Below are positions 1 to 7,221 of a DNA stretch of 22,307 nucleotides, one piece after another. Origin of the DNA: Actinomycetota bacterium (lineage in GTDB: Bacteria; Actinomycetota; Thermoleophilia; Solirubrobacterales; Solirubrobacteraceae); the NCBI GenBank assembly GCA_005888335.1, contig VAWY01000008.1:1-22307 (forward strand), written 5' to 3'. How positions within the stretch are numbered: the stretch's first letter is position 1; each line of letters starts with the position of its first letter. Made by a program: the position numbers and the translations under genes. Under the pieces are notes generated by a model. That model was given only the letters and a program-made list of their open reading frames with translations. It did no database searches and had not been told where the DNA came from.

Positions 1-261
1 CTCAGCGTCCTGACCTTCCGCACACCGGAGGAAGCCGTCGAGAAGGCGAACAACACGCCGTACGGCCTCAGCGCCGGCGTGTGGACGGAGAAGGGATCGC
101 GCATCCTCTGGATGGCACAGCGTCTGCGTGCGGGCGTGGTGTGGGCGAACACGTTCAACCGCTTCGATCCCTCGTCGCCGTTCGGCGGCTACAAGGAGTC
201 GGGCTTCGGCCGTGAAGGCGGCCTGCACGGGCTCGAGCCGTATCTGAGGTTCGAAGAATGA
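1..261 (+). CDS. Aldehyde dehydrogenase, C-terminal part (5' end outside window)
   Basis: The frame is open from base 1 to a TGA at 259-261 and gives the last 86 residues of an NAD(P)-dependent aldehyde dehydrogenase, an enzyme that oxidises aldehydes to acids. Recognisable family elements are NNTPYGLSAGVWT near the start, GVVWANTFNRFDPSSPFGG in the middle and the C-terminal YKESGFGREGG motif typical of the oligomerisation and cofactor-closing region. The catalytic Cys and Glu lie upstream of the window and cannot be checked. The stop overlaps the start of the next gene by four bases (ATGA), so the two are translationally coupled. From family knowledge, tandem aldehyde dehydrogenase genes of this kind are common in actinobacteria. 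The substrate cannot be told from this fragment. Confidence 0.92.
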   Translation, partial: LSVLTFRTPEEAVEKANNTPYGLSAGVWTEKGSRILWMAQRLRAGVVWANTFNRFDPSSPFGGYKESGFGREGGLHGLEPYLRFEE

Positions 262-1055
262 GCCGGCTGCCCGTCAGGAAGACGTACAAGCTGTTCGTCG
301 GCGGCGCGTTCCCGCGCAGCGAGTCCGGCCGCACCTACGAGGCGGAGGGGCAGAACATCGCGCGTGGCTCGCGCAAGGACGCCCGCGACGCCGTGCAAGC
401 GGCGCGCGGAGCCCAGCCGAAGTGGGCGGGTGCGACGGCGTACAACCGGGGCCAGGTGCTCTACCGGCTCGCGGAGATGGTCGAGTCGCGCGTGGCCGAG
501 TTCACGGAGCTGTGCACGGGTCGCGACGAAGTCGAGCGCACGATCGATCGGATCGTCTGGTACGCGGGCTGGGCGGACAAGCTGCCGCAGGTGCTCGGCG
601 GCGCGAATCCGGTGGCCGGGCCGTACTTCAACTTCAGCATTCCCGAGCCGACGGGGGTCGTCGCGGTGCTCGCGCCGGACGAGCCGCCGCTGCTCGGGCT
701 CGTGACGCGCCTGATCCCGCCGCTCGTCGGCGGCAGCGCAGTCGTCGCCGTCGCCTCCGAGACCCACCCGCTCGCGGCGATCGAGCTGGCGGAGGCCATC
801 GCGACGAGCGACGTCCCGGGCGGGGTCGTCAACATCCTCACCGGGTACCGCAAGGAGATCGGCCCGTGGCTCGCGGCGCACATGGACGTGAACGCCATCG
901 ACGTCTGCGGCGCCGACGGCTTCGCGGCCGAGCTGGAGCAGCTCGCCGCGGAGAACGTGAAGCGCGTCGTCCGCGGCCGCCCCGACACGCAGAGCCCATG
1001 GGAGATCTCGAGCTATCTCGAGCTGAAGACCGTCTGGCACCCGATCGGGCTCTGA
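258..1055 (+). CDS. Short aldehyde-dehydrogenase-like protein lacking the catalytic domain
   Basis: A 265-residue protein, about half the usual length of roughly 480-500. Residues ~1-215 follow the aldehyde dehydrogenase N-terminal NAD-binding fold: KLFVGGAFPRSESGRTY at the start, PTGVVAVLAPDEPPLLG where normal members have a PWNFP-type segment, then VGGSAVVAVASETHP and DVPGGVVNILTGY. After ~ residue 215, where the catalytic Glu and Cys region should begin, the sequence jumps to a short tail ending LELKTVWHPIGL, which resembles the extreme C-terminus of family members. The catalytic cysteine domain is therefore missing without any sign of a frameshift. The gene starts inside the stop of the preceding full-type enzyme (ATGA). 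A non-catalytic partner subunit of that enzyme is the likely role (inference). A decayed paralogue is the alternative, but the intact reading frame argues against it. Confidence 0.8.
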   Translation: MSRLPVRKTYKLFVGGAFPRSESGRTYEAEGQNIARGSRKDARDAVQAARGAQPKWAGATAYNRGQVLYRLAEMVESRVAEFTELCTGRDEVERTIDRIVWYAGWADKLPQVLGGANPVAGPYFNFSIPEPTGVVAVLAPDEPPLLGLVTRLIPPLVGGSAVVAVASETHPLAAIELAEAIATSDVPGGVVNILTGYRKEIGPWLAAHMDVNAIDVCGADGFAAELEQLAAENVKRVVRGRPDTQSPWEISSYLELKTVWHPIGL

Positions 1056-1066
1056 CAGGGCCCGGA

Positions 1067-1072
1067 TACGCT
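1067..1072 (+). promoter_or_regulatory. Possible -10 element (TACGCT) before the TrpC-like gene
   Basis: TACGCT fits the TAnnnT form of a primary-sigma -10 element and ends 11 bases before the ATG at 1084. No Shine-Dalgarno sequence precedes that ATG, which would agree with a nearly leaderless transcript. No convincing -35 box is present, so this is a weak call. Confidence 0.22.
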
Positions 1073-1083
1073 ACGAGCCGAGC

Positions 1084-1671
1084 ATGGCCGAACGTCGCTT
1101 CAGCCACGCGATCGCCGAGGGGGACGGCATCTCCGTGATCGCTGCAGTCGAGGACCCCGACGCGGCGCGAGCCGCGGAGTCGCAACGGGCCGAGGCGCTC
1201 GTCGTCCGCGGGAGCCCCGCACCGATCCGGGAGGCGACCTCGCTCCCCATCCTCTGGCGCGCGGACGTCTCCGTCGACGAGGCGGCGCAGGTGTCCGATG
1301 CGTATCTCTTCGTCTTCGACTCGCTGGACGACGACGACGGCCGGCTCGAGGAGCTGCACCAGCGCGCGGTCGAGCTCGGGCTCGACTGTGCCGTGGAGGT
1401 GCGCGGGGAGGAGGAGCTGGAGCAGGCGCTCGACCGCGTCGATCCGGAGATCTTTCTCCTCTCGCCGGTCGAGGCGGAGCGCGACGAGACGCCGCTCGAG
1501 GTCGTGCTCGACCTGCTCGCAGCCGTCCCGGCCGGCAAGCTCGCGATCGCGGACCTGCCGCACACCACCCCAGGCGAGGTGCGGGAGCTCGAGCGCGCGG
1601 GCTGCGACGCTGTGATCGTCTACAGCAGGGATCTCTCGCCGCTCGTCGGCGGGCCGCCGCCCGAGGTCTAG
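1084..1671 (+). CDS. TrpC-like TIM-barrel protein, probably non-catalytic
   Basis: A 195-residue protein with the order of elements of indole-3-glycerol-phosphate synthase (TrpC, usually ~260 residues): GISVIAAVEDPDAARAAE (beta 1 and following helix), LPILWRADVSVDEA (beta 3 region), ELGLDCAVEVRGEEELEQAL (the VEV strand with its following helix), and LERAGCDAVIVYSRDL (last barrel unit). The catalytic residues are altered. The EVK-type lysine after strand 1 is missing because the loop is deleted (AVED instead), and the RKD lysine of strand 3 reads RAD. The usual NNRNL segment is replaced by IFLLSPV. It is therefore unlikely to make indole-3-glycerol phosphate. A ligand-binding or structural role is possible. 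There are no other tryptophan genes beside it. Start ATG is 28 bases after the preceding stop. Confidence 0.65.
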   Translation: MAERRFSHAIAEGDGISVIAAVEDPDAARAAESQRAEALVVRGSPAPIREATSLPILWRADVSVDEAAQVSDAYLFVFDSLDDDDGRLEELHQRAVELGLDCAVEVRGEEELEQALDRVDPEIFLLSPVEAERDETPLEVVLDLLAAVPAGKLAIADLPHTTPGEVRELERAGCDAVIVYSRDLSPLVGGPPPEV

Positions 1672-1690
1672 CGGCCGCCAGGAACCGCGG

Positions 1691-1696
1691 TACCCT
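1691..1696 (+). promoter_or_regulatory. Possible -10 element (TACCCT) of a leaderless promoter for the secreted-protein gene
   Basis: TACCCT matches TAnnnT and ends seven bases before the ATG at 1704, placing transcription start at or next to the start codon. There is no Shine-Dalgarno site between them, as expected for leaderless mRNA, which is frequent in actinobacteria. No clear -35 box is visible. Confidence 0.3.
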
Positions 1697-1703
1697 GTCC
1701 GGC

Positions 1704-2306
1704 ATGAGGGCCACGATCGTCGCGGGAGCCGCCGCGCTGGCGCTCGCCGCGCTGGTACCGGCCGCCTCGAGCGCGCCGTCGGCACGCAGCTGCCCCGCCG
1801 CCTGGAAGAACGGCTGGCAGGCGCTCGCAAACCGCATCCAGGCGCCCGTCTACTGCCCGACATGGATGCCGAATCCGCTCGACGCGAACATTCGCGGGCA
1901 GTACATCGACATCAACTCGGTGCACGCCGACCGCAGCTACCTGATCAGCTTCCTCGAGCACGGCGACGCCGGGAGCGGCGACGTGCACGTCAACTTCCGC
2001 GGCTATCCGGGTCGCGCGAGGATCCCGAACTGCACGACCGTCATCCCCAACGGCAAGAAGACGATTCGCGGCACGACACCCTGCTTCGCCGACGCTGCGG
2101 GCACGCGCAAGGCGGGCGCGATCACTGCGACCGTCTACCAGGTGAACCAGGACGCCGACCAGTGGCACATCCTGCTCGCATGGCACCACAAGGGCTCCCT
2201 GTACACCGTGAGCCAGCACGTGATTGCGCCCTACACTCACCGCCAGGTCGTGAAGAACCTCGACCGGCTGCTCGCGGGCCTCGTGCTCGTCCAGCCCGAA
2301 GGCTGA
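1704..2306 (+). CDS. Secreted protein of unknown function
   Basis: A 200-residue protein with a clear Sec signal peptide: a short basic start (MR), a hydrophobic Ala/Leu-rich core at residues ~4-20, and an A-S-S-A cleavage region near residues 20-24. The mature part is about 175 residues with four Cys (SCPAAW, VYCPTW, IPNCTTV, TTPCFA), which could form two disulfide bonds outside the membrane. No known catalytic motif was recognised. The stop TGA overlaps the ATG of the next gene by one base, so it is coupled to a Tat-exported DyP-like protein. Both products act outside the cytoplasm, which suggests a shared extracytoplasmic job (inference). I do not recognise the family. Confidence 0.8.
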   Translation: MRATIVAGAAALALAALVPAASSAPSARSCPAAWKNGWQALANRIQAPVYCPTWMPNPLDANIRGQYIDINSVHADRSYLISFLEHGDAGSGDVHVNFRGYPGRARIPNCTTVIPNGKKTIRGTTPCFADAAGTRKAGAITATVYQVNQDADQWHILLAWHHKGSLYTVSQHVIAPYTHRQVVKNLDRLLAGLVLVQPEG

Positions 2307-3679
2307 TGCGCTTCACTCGTCGTCGGTTCCTCGGGGGAGCAGCCGCCGCCGCGCTCGGCGGTGCGGGCGTCTACGAGCTCGTGGACCAGCTTTCGGCTGC
2401 ACCCTCGCGGCCCGTTGCCGCGCCCAATGCACCCCCCGAGCAGCACGTCTTCGACCTCAGGACGGTGCAGAGCGAAGGCGTTGACGTGCTCGTGCCGCCG
2501 CGCCACAGCGAGGTGGTAACCGCGACCCTGAACGTCGACGATCTTCGCGCCGCGCAGCACGATCTCGAGCAAACCCTGCTCGACCTCGACGCGCGTTACG
2601 CACCGAGCCCCGCGGGGCTCGGAGTCACGATCGCGTGGGGCCTGCCGTACTTCGAGCAGCGCGTGGCGGCGCAGGCGAAACAGCACCTCCCGTTCGACCG
2701 CCGCGCACGCAAGTCCGTGCTCCTGCCCCCGCGCCGCTTTCCGAGCGACCCGCACCACACGGTCCTCGAGCGCAACGACGTGGCCGTGCTGTTGCGCAGC
2801 GACAGCCGGGGCCGCATCGACGAGGCGCACAAGGCGCTCTTCGACGACCTGCCGGTCTTCAAGGTGACGAGCATTCGCCGCGGGTTCGCCGGCGGGTTCG
2901 ACGGCGGTCCCGGCCTGCCGAAGCAGATGGCCGTCGCTGCAGGCATCCCCGGCGCCGACCTGATCCCGGACGGCTCCGAGCTCTTCCTCGGCTTCACGTC
3001 GATGCAGAAGGCGGGGCTCGGCCCGCGCAAGATCGCGAACCACGAGACGCTCGGCCTCGTCGACCTCCGGGCGGGCTACTTCCACGGCGGCACGCACATG
3101 CACCTCTCCCACATCACCGAGGACCTCGAGGCCTGGTACCTGAACTTCGATTTCGACGAGCGGGTGCTCACCGCGTTCCGGCCGGGGCTCACGAACGTGA
3201 AGCAGGGTGCGCAGACCGTGCCGCAGTTGCCGAAGGACGTCTCCGCGCAGCACGACGTCGCGCGTCAGTTCGGAACGAGCGGCCGCATCGGGCACAGCGG
3301 GCCGATTCAGACGACGTCGAGGCTGCAGGGCGACGTCGTCGGGCCCGACGGCACCGTGTATCCGAAGGGCACGGCGATTCCGCAGCGCGCGGACTTCAAC
3401 ACCCTCGACAACCCGTTTGCATTCTCGTCGCGGCCCGACCTCGACCGGTTGAGCAAGGAACCCGCCGCAGGCGTGCACTTCGTCGTCTTCAACCCGTCCG
3501 GAGACGACTTCGAGCGCAACCGGCTGGCGATGGACGGCGTCTTCCCGGACGGGACCAACCTCGGGCTCGGCGCGCGCTCCCGGGCGCAAGGGTTCAACTC
3601 CGTGCTCGAGACGACCCACCGGCAGAACTTCCTCGTGCCGCCTCGCCGGCACCGCTCGTTCCCGCTGGCGGAACTCTGA
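2306..3679 (+). CDS. Tat-exported DyP-type peroxidase-like protein
   Basis: A 457-residue protein starting at the ATG that overlaps the preceding stop (TGATG). Residues 1-32 are a twin-arginine signal (TRRRFLGGAAAAALGG), implying export of a folded, possibly cofactor-containing protein. The mature part follows the ferredoxin-like fold order of dye-decolorising peroxidases: LNVDDLRAAQHDLEQTL early, GYFHGGTHMHLSHITEDLEAW with FDFDERVLTAFRPG in the middle, a possible heme-ligand region GRIGHSGPIQTTSRL, and GVHFVVFNPSGDDFERNRL near the end. The distal GFxDG signature of active DyP enzymes reads GFTSMQ here, so the catalytic Asp is absent and peroxidase activity is doubtful. It ends only three bases from the convergent phosphatase gene. 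A related non-classical Tat family is the main alternative. Confidence 0.62.
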   Translation: MRFTRRRFLGGAAAAALGGAGVYELVDQLSAAPSRPVAAPNAPPEQHVFDLRTVQSEGVDVLVPPRHSEVVTATLNVDDLRAAQHDLEQTLLDLDARYAPSPAGLGVTIAWGLPYFEQRVAAQAKQHLPFDRRARKSVLLPPRRFPSDPHHTVLERNDVAVLLRSDSRGRIDEAHKALFDDLPVFKVTSIRRGFAGGFDGGPGLPKQMAVAAGIPGADLIPDGSELFLGFTSMQKAGLGPRKIANHETLGLVDLRAGYFHGGTHMHLSHITEDLEAWYLNFDFDERVLTAFRPGLTNVKQGAQTVPQLPKDVSAQHDVARQFGTSGRIGHSGPIQTTSRLQGDVVGPDGTVYPKGTAIPQRADFNTLDNPFAFSSRPDLDRLSKEPAAGVHFVVFNPSGDDFERNRLAMDGVFPDGTNLGLGARSRAQGFNSVLETTHRQNFLVPPRRHRSFPLAEL

Positions 3680-3682
3680 CCG

Positions 3683-4459
3683 TCAGGCGCTGAGCCGCTC
3701 CAGCACGACGGCCACGCCGTCCTCGTCATTGGACGCCGTGACCTCGTCCGCGGCGTCGATCACGTCGGGATGCGCGTTCGCGACAGCGACCGCTCGACCC
3801 GCCCATGCAAGCATCGGCAGGTCGTTCAGGTAGTCGCCGAAAGCGATGACGTCGGCCGCGCCGATCCCACGCTCGTCACACACTTCGGCCAGCGCTGCCG
3901 CCTTGTTCACGCCGGCGGCCGACATCTCGACCACCCACGTTCCGGAGATGTACACCGACGCGGCGTCGCCGGCGAGCTCGCGCGCGACCGCTGCGATGAC
4001 GTCGAGGGTGTGTCCTTCGTGGCGAAGGATCAGCTTCGTCGGCGGGCTATCGAGCAGGTCGAGCGCATCGCCGATCCGCGTGCCGGGTGGCGGCGTCCAG
4101 TTCCACGCGGCGAAGCCTTCCTCGTGCGCGAACGAGTCGCGCTCGACGCCGAAGAGGATCCCCGGCAGCCGTTCGCGCATGCCCTTGACCAGGCGGAGCG
4201 CGACTTCGGTTTCGATCGCCCTGACGCTCCGGATGGTGCGCGTCTCGAGATCGAGCACTGCACCGCCGTTGCTCGCGATCGCCGTGCCGGCGAGTCCGGC
4301 CGCGTCGACGATCTCGGCGACCCCGCGCGGCCCACGCGCGCTGACGAGCACGATCTCGAGCGGTGTCGCGCGGAGGGCCGAGGCCGTACGTGCAGACACC
4401 GAGCCGTCGCTGCGCAGCAACGTTCCGTCGAGGTCGATCGCCGCGAGCCTGGGAGTCAA
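3683..4459 (-). CDS. Cof-type HAD-superfamily phosphatase
   Basis: A 258-residue protein of the HAD hydrolase superfamily, type IIB (Cof) by length and cap placement; such enzymes dephosphorylate sugar phosphates and related metabolites. Motif I is DLDGTLL (residues 9-15, nucleophile Asp and acid/base Asp), motif II lies in VLVSARG, the motif III lysine is in NKAAAL, and motif IV is GDYLNDLPML. All catalytic residues are present. The start is a TTG placed directly after the TAG of the phosphofructokinase gene with no gap. No internal start would keep motif I near the N-terminus, so TTG is chosen. Co-transcription with phosphofructokinase suggests a sugar-phosphate substrate (inference). Confidence 0.9.
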   Translation of the reverse strand: MTPRLAAIDLDGTLLRSDGSVSARTASALRATPLEIVLVSARGPRGVAEIVDAAGLAGTAIASNGGAVLDLETRTIRSVRAIETEVALRLVKGMRERLPGILFGVERDSFAHEEGFAAWNWTPPPGTRIGDALDLLDSPPTKLILRHEGHTLDVIAAVARELAGDAASVYISGTWVVEMSAAGVNKAAALAEVCDERGIGAADVIAFGDYLNDLPMLAWAGRAVAVANAHPDVIDAADEVTASNDEDGVAVVLERLSA

Positions 4460-5503
4460 CTAGCCGAAGAAGGCCTGCGCCACCGCGTACCACTCGGGCG
4501 GCACGGTCTTCAGTTTGGCGGTGGCCTCCTCGAGCGACACCGCGACGACGTCGTCCCCGCGCAGCGCCGCCATCTGGCCGAACTGCCCGGTGTGCGCGAG
4601 CTGCGCGGCCTTCAGCCCGTACCGCGTCGCGAGCACGCGGTCGCGCGGAGTGGGGGAGCCCCCGCGCTGCACGTGACCGAGGACGGTGACTCGCGTCTCG
4701 AAGCCCGTGCGGTCCTCGATCTCGCGTCCGAGCACTTCGCCGACGCCGCGATGCGCCAGCGTCACGTGGCCGAACGCGTCGACCTCGCCGGTGTCCTCGA
4801 GACCCGGCAGCTCGCACCCTTCGCTCACGACGACGATGGAGAAATTCTTGCCGCGGGCGTGCCGTTTCCGGATGCCGTCGGCGACCTCTTCGTAGTCGAC
4901 CGGCTGCTCGGGGATGAGGATGACGTCGGCGCCGCCGGCGATGCCGCTTGTCACGGCGATCCACCCGGCGTGGCGCCCCATCACTTCGACGACCATCACG
5001 CGGTTGTGCGACTCGGCCGTCGTGTGGAGCCGGTCGATGGCCTCGGTCGCGACGGTCACTGCGGTGTCGAACCCGAACGTGTAGTCCGTGCCGGAGAGAT
5101 CGTTGTCGATCGTCTTCGGGACACCGACGATCGGAAGCTGGTGCTCGCGGTAGAGCCTGGCCGCGACGCCGAGCGTGTCCTCGCCGCCGATCGCAACGAG
5201 CGCGTCGAGGCCGCGGTCGTGGAAGTTCTGGAGCACGTTCTCAACCCCGCCGTCGAGCTTGTAGGGGTTCGTCCGGCTCGTGCCGATGATCGTGCCCCCA
5301 CGGGGCAGGATCCCCGAGACCTCCGACGGGCCGAGATCGCGGAACCGCCCGTCGACGAGGCCCCGCCAGCCCTCGACGACCGCGACCGGGTCCCAGCCCT
5401 CGGCGTCGGAGGCGCGGACGACGGCCCGGATGACTGCGTTCAGGCCGGGGCAGTCTCCGCCGCCGGTGAGGAGGCCGATCGTCTTAGCCACGGGCGTAGT
5501 CAT
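4460..5503 (-). CDS. pfkA: 6-phosphofructokinase, probable pyrophosphate-dependent type
   Basis: A 347-residue phosphofructokinase that phosphorylates fructose 6-phosphate in glycolysis. GGGDCPGLN (residues 14-22) forms the phosphate loop. The donor-selecting positions read GGEDT (residues 106-110) and PKTIDND (129-135). Asp109 and Lys130 occupy the sites of E. coli Gly104 and Gly124; from family knowledge the Asp/Lys pair favours pyrophosphate over ATP and can make the reaction reversible. TIDND carries the catalytic Asp, and MGRHAGW and QRGGSPTPRDR are the usual fructose-phosphate-binding segments. Length and order match actinobacterial group III enzymes. The phosphatase gene follows immediately in the same operon. 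Start ATG is at 5503; the region upstream is divergent. Phosphofructokinase is sure, donor choice likely. Confidence 0.93.
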   Translation of the reverse strand: MTTPVAKTIGLLTGGGDCPGLNAVIRAVVRASDAEGWDPVAVVEGWRGLVDGRFRDLGPSEVSGILPRGGTIIGTSRTNPYKLDGGVENVLQNFHDRGLDALVAIGGEDTLGVAARLYREHQLPIVGVPKTIDNDLSGTDYTFGFDTAVTVATEAIDRLHTTAESHNRVMVVEVMGRHAGWIAVTSGIAGGADVILIPEQPVDYEEVADGIRKRHARGKNFSIVVVSEGCELPGLEDTGEVDAFGHVTLAHRGVGEVLGREIEDRTGFETRVTVLGHVQRGGSPTPRDRVLATRYGLKAAQLAHTGQFGQMAALRGDDVVAVSLEEATAKLKTVPPEWYAVAQAFFG

Positions 5504-5633
5504 ACCGTTTACACACCCGCGTCACTCGGATGAGCGATGGGCGGTTCCCCAAAACCGGGCGATGCTGTGTCGGTAGACGGCGGGCAAACTGCGGCGAAGG
5601 GCCTCTTATGTTTTCGAGCTCTCTCGCCGGCGC

Positions 5634-5639
5634 GGAAGG
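5634..5639 (+). promoter_or_regulatory. Ribosome-binding site (GGAAGG) fixing the start of the MshEN gene
   Basis: GGAAGG lies five bases before the GTG at 5645. The in-frame ATG at 5537 has no such site, and the extra 36 residues it would add show no family resemblance, so the GTG is preferred. Confidence 0.55.
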
Positions 5640-5644
5640 CAACC

Positions 5645-7009
5645 GTGTCGGCACTGGCTGAGGAAGGCGGTTTGCGGCCGCCCCAGGAACCTCTCGGGAC
5701 GCTCCTCGTCAAGCGTGGCCTGATCACGCCCGAGCAGCTGACCGAGGCGCTCGCGGAGCAGCGGTCGACCGGCAAGCCGCTCGGCGCCATCGTCGTGGCA
5801 CGCGGCTTCGTGGCGCCGGCGAACGTGGCCCAGGCCCTCGCGACCCAGCACGGCGGGATCCTCAAGACCGAGTACGGCTTCGCCACCGGCTTCGGCGAGG
5901 GGCTCCGCCCGACCCTGCAGATCGGCGAGCCGCCGGTCAGCAGCCGCCGGATCGGGAAGCCGAAGTCCTCGGACTCGGCGGTCGCCGACATGACGCCTTT
6001 GGTGTCCCAGCCCGCGGGTGACCGCGAAGCCGTGCGCGAGGAGCTGGCGATGGCATCGTCGGAGACCACGCGCCTCACGGAGGCGAACGACCGGCTCGTC
6101 GAGCTCCGCACCGAGCTCGAGCAGCGGGTCGCGCAAGAGACGAAGCGCGCCGCGACCCTCGAGGCGACGATCGTCGACCTGCAGACCCAGGCGCAGACCG
6201 CGACCCCCGCCGAGTCCGCGGAGCGGGTCGCGCGGCTCGAGGCGGCGGTCGCCGAGCTGCATGCCGGCGCTGTCGCATGGGAAAAGGCTTACCGAGAGCT
6301 CGAGGAACGGCTGGCGGGGGCGGAGTCCTCACGGGCCGAGCTCGAGCAGTCGCTCGGACACGAAGTCGATCGGAGCGCGTCGCTGCGGGCCGAGCTGGCG
6401 ACGGTCGAGGATCGACGCGTTTCGGCGGAAGCGTCGGACTCCGTGCGCATCGAGCTGGAAGAGCGGCTGTCCCGAGTGTGCGAGCGCGCGAGCGCGCTCG
6501 AGGCTGAAGTCGCTGCGGGAGAGGAGCTGCGCGCGTCCGTGGCTGCGTCGAAGTCTGCGCGAGCCGAGCTGGAACAGCGGCTGCAGCAGGCATCGGAGCA
6601 GCTGCGCAGCGCGGAGTCCGTTCGCGCGGAGCTCGAGGAGCGGCTGGCGCGGGCGACCACGGGCGCAGCGGAGCTCCAGGCGACGGCTGCGGCGGCCGAG
6701 CAGCTGCGCGCATCGGCACTTGCTTCCGAGCAGGCCCGCGCCGGGCTCGCGCAGCAGCTCAACTCGCTCGAGGCCGAGCTGTCGAAGCGGAACGAGGAGC
6801 TCGAGGAGCTCCGCGCTGCGGCGGCGGCAGGCCCGTGGGCCTCGGCCGAGAAGCATCTCGTCTTCTTCCCGGGCGCGGAGTCCTACGAGCTCGTCTGGCG
6901 GGACGGCCCGCCGCCGAGCGAAGGAACGCGGGTCGGCGAGCACGTCGTCGCGCGGATCGCAGCGGGCGTCCTTCCGGGCGAGCTGCCCTGCGCGTACCTC
7001 GTGGTCTGA
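5645..7009 (+). CDS. MshEN-domain protein with long coiled coil
   Basis: A 454-residue protein in three parts. Residues ~12-70 (PLGTLLVKRGLITPEQL, then KPLGAIVVARGFVAPANVA and QALATQHG) form the paired-helix MshEN/type II secretion ATPase N-terminal domain, known to bind cyclic di-GMP in some proteins. Residues ~130-390 are a charged Ala/Glu/Arg coiled coil containing five copies of an SxRAELEQRL-like unit. The last ~60 residues (HLVFFPGAESYELVWRDG to PGELPCAYLVV) form a small globular domain with no recognised function. No Walker motifs are present, so it is not a secretion ATPase. It stands alone between phosphofructokinase (divergent) and the injection-system regulator. A link to either is unproven. 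Alternative start: ATG at 5537. Confidence 0.8.
   Translation: MSALAEEGGLRPPQEPLGTLLVKRGLITPEQLTEALAEQRSTGKPLGAIVVARGFVAPANVAQALATQHGGILKTEYGFATGFGEGLRPTLQIGEPPVSSRRIGKPKSSDSAVADMTPLVSQPAGDREAVREELAMASSETTRLTEANDRLVELRTELEQRVAQETKRAATLEATIVDLQTQAQTATPAESAERVARLEAAVAELHAGAVAWEKAYRELEERLAGAESSRAELEQSLGHEVDRSASLRAELATVEDRRVSAEASDSVRIELEERLSRVCERASALEAEVAAGEELRASVAASKSARAELEQRLQQASEQLRSAESVRAELEERLARATTGAAELQATAAAAEQLRASALASEQARAGLAQQLNSLEAELSKRNEELEELRAAAAAGPWASAEKHLVFFPGAESYELVWRDGPPPSEGTRVGEHVVARIAAGVLPGELPCAYLVV
6329..6770 (+). repeat. Degenerate internal repeats encoding SxRAELEQRL units
   Basis: Five related segments within the coiled coil read SSRAELEQSL, DSVRIELEERL, KSARAELEQRL, ESVRAELEERL and EQARAGLAQQL, separated by roughly 20-45 residues. 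The codons differ between copies, so these are old duplications kept under protein-level selection. Confidence 0.6.
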
Positions 7010-7017
7010 CGCAGCAC

Positions 7018-7035
7018 ACGACGCATAAGCGTCGT
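7018..7035 (+). terminator. Possible hairpin terminator after the MshEN gene
   Basis: A perfect 7-bp inverted repeat (ACGACGC / GCGTCGT) with an ATAA loop lies nine bases after the stop at 7009. There is no T-run, so if it terminates it is of the stem-only kind suggested for actinobacteria. Its right arm overlaps the first CGTCAC operator unit, so it may instead be part of that site. Confidence 0.3.
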
Positions 7036-7061
7036 CACCGAGACGTCACCGCTCCGTCACC
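7033..7061. promoter_or_regulatory. SARP-type direct repeats, site 1 (three CGTCACC units at 11-bp pitch)
   Basis: CGTCACC occurs at 7033, 7044 and 7055, exactly one helical turn apart; this is the reverse complement of the GGTGACG units found at sites 2 and 3. A fourth, out-of-phase CGTCAT lies at 7072. The array is in the 212-base gap before the BTAD regulator gene, so autoregulation is the simplest reading (inference). Its orientation is opposite to sites 2 and 3. OmpR-fold regulators such as SARP proteins, and PhoP, bind 11-bp direct repeats. Confidence 0.62.
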
Positions 7062-7221
7062 GCCGGTTTGCCGTCATCCGTTGACTCGCACGCCGAACGG
7101 TGCAAGGGTGGATTGCTTCCAACGGCAACGAGGTGGGGACGCGCATTTGGCTTCCATCGTTGCTGCGGCGGGGACCCCGGGGAGAGCTGGGGGAGACTTG
7201 ACCATCCGGGGCGGGGCGTCG

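Noticed and set aside
5607..5612. TATGTT as a -10 element upstream of the MshEN gene
   Set aside because: No acceptable -35 is found at 16-18 bp, so it is not supported beyond chance.
5537..5644. 36-residue N-terminal extension of the MshEN protein from ATG 5537
   Set aside because: No ribosome-binding site precedes it and its sequence is unlike a folded domain, while GTG 5645 has GGAAGG at good spacing.
7033..7061. PHO box bound by PhoP
   Set aside because: PHO boxes also repeat every 11 bp, but their core is GTTCACC; CGTCACC matches only partly, and the adjacent BTAD gene and matching sites 2 and 3 make a SARP site more likely. Not fully excluded.
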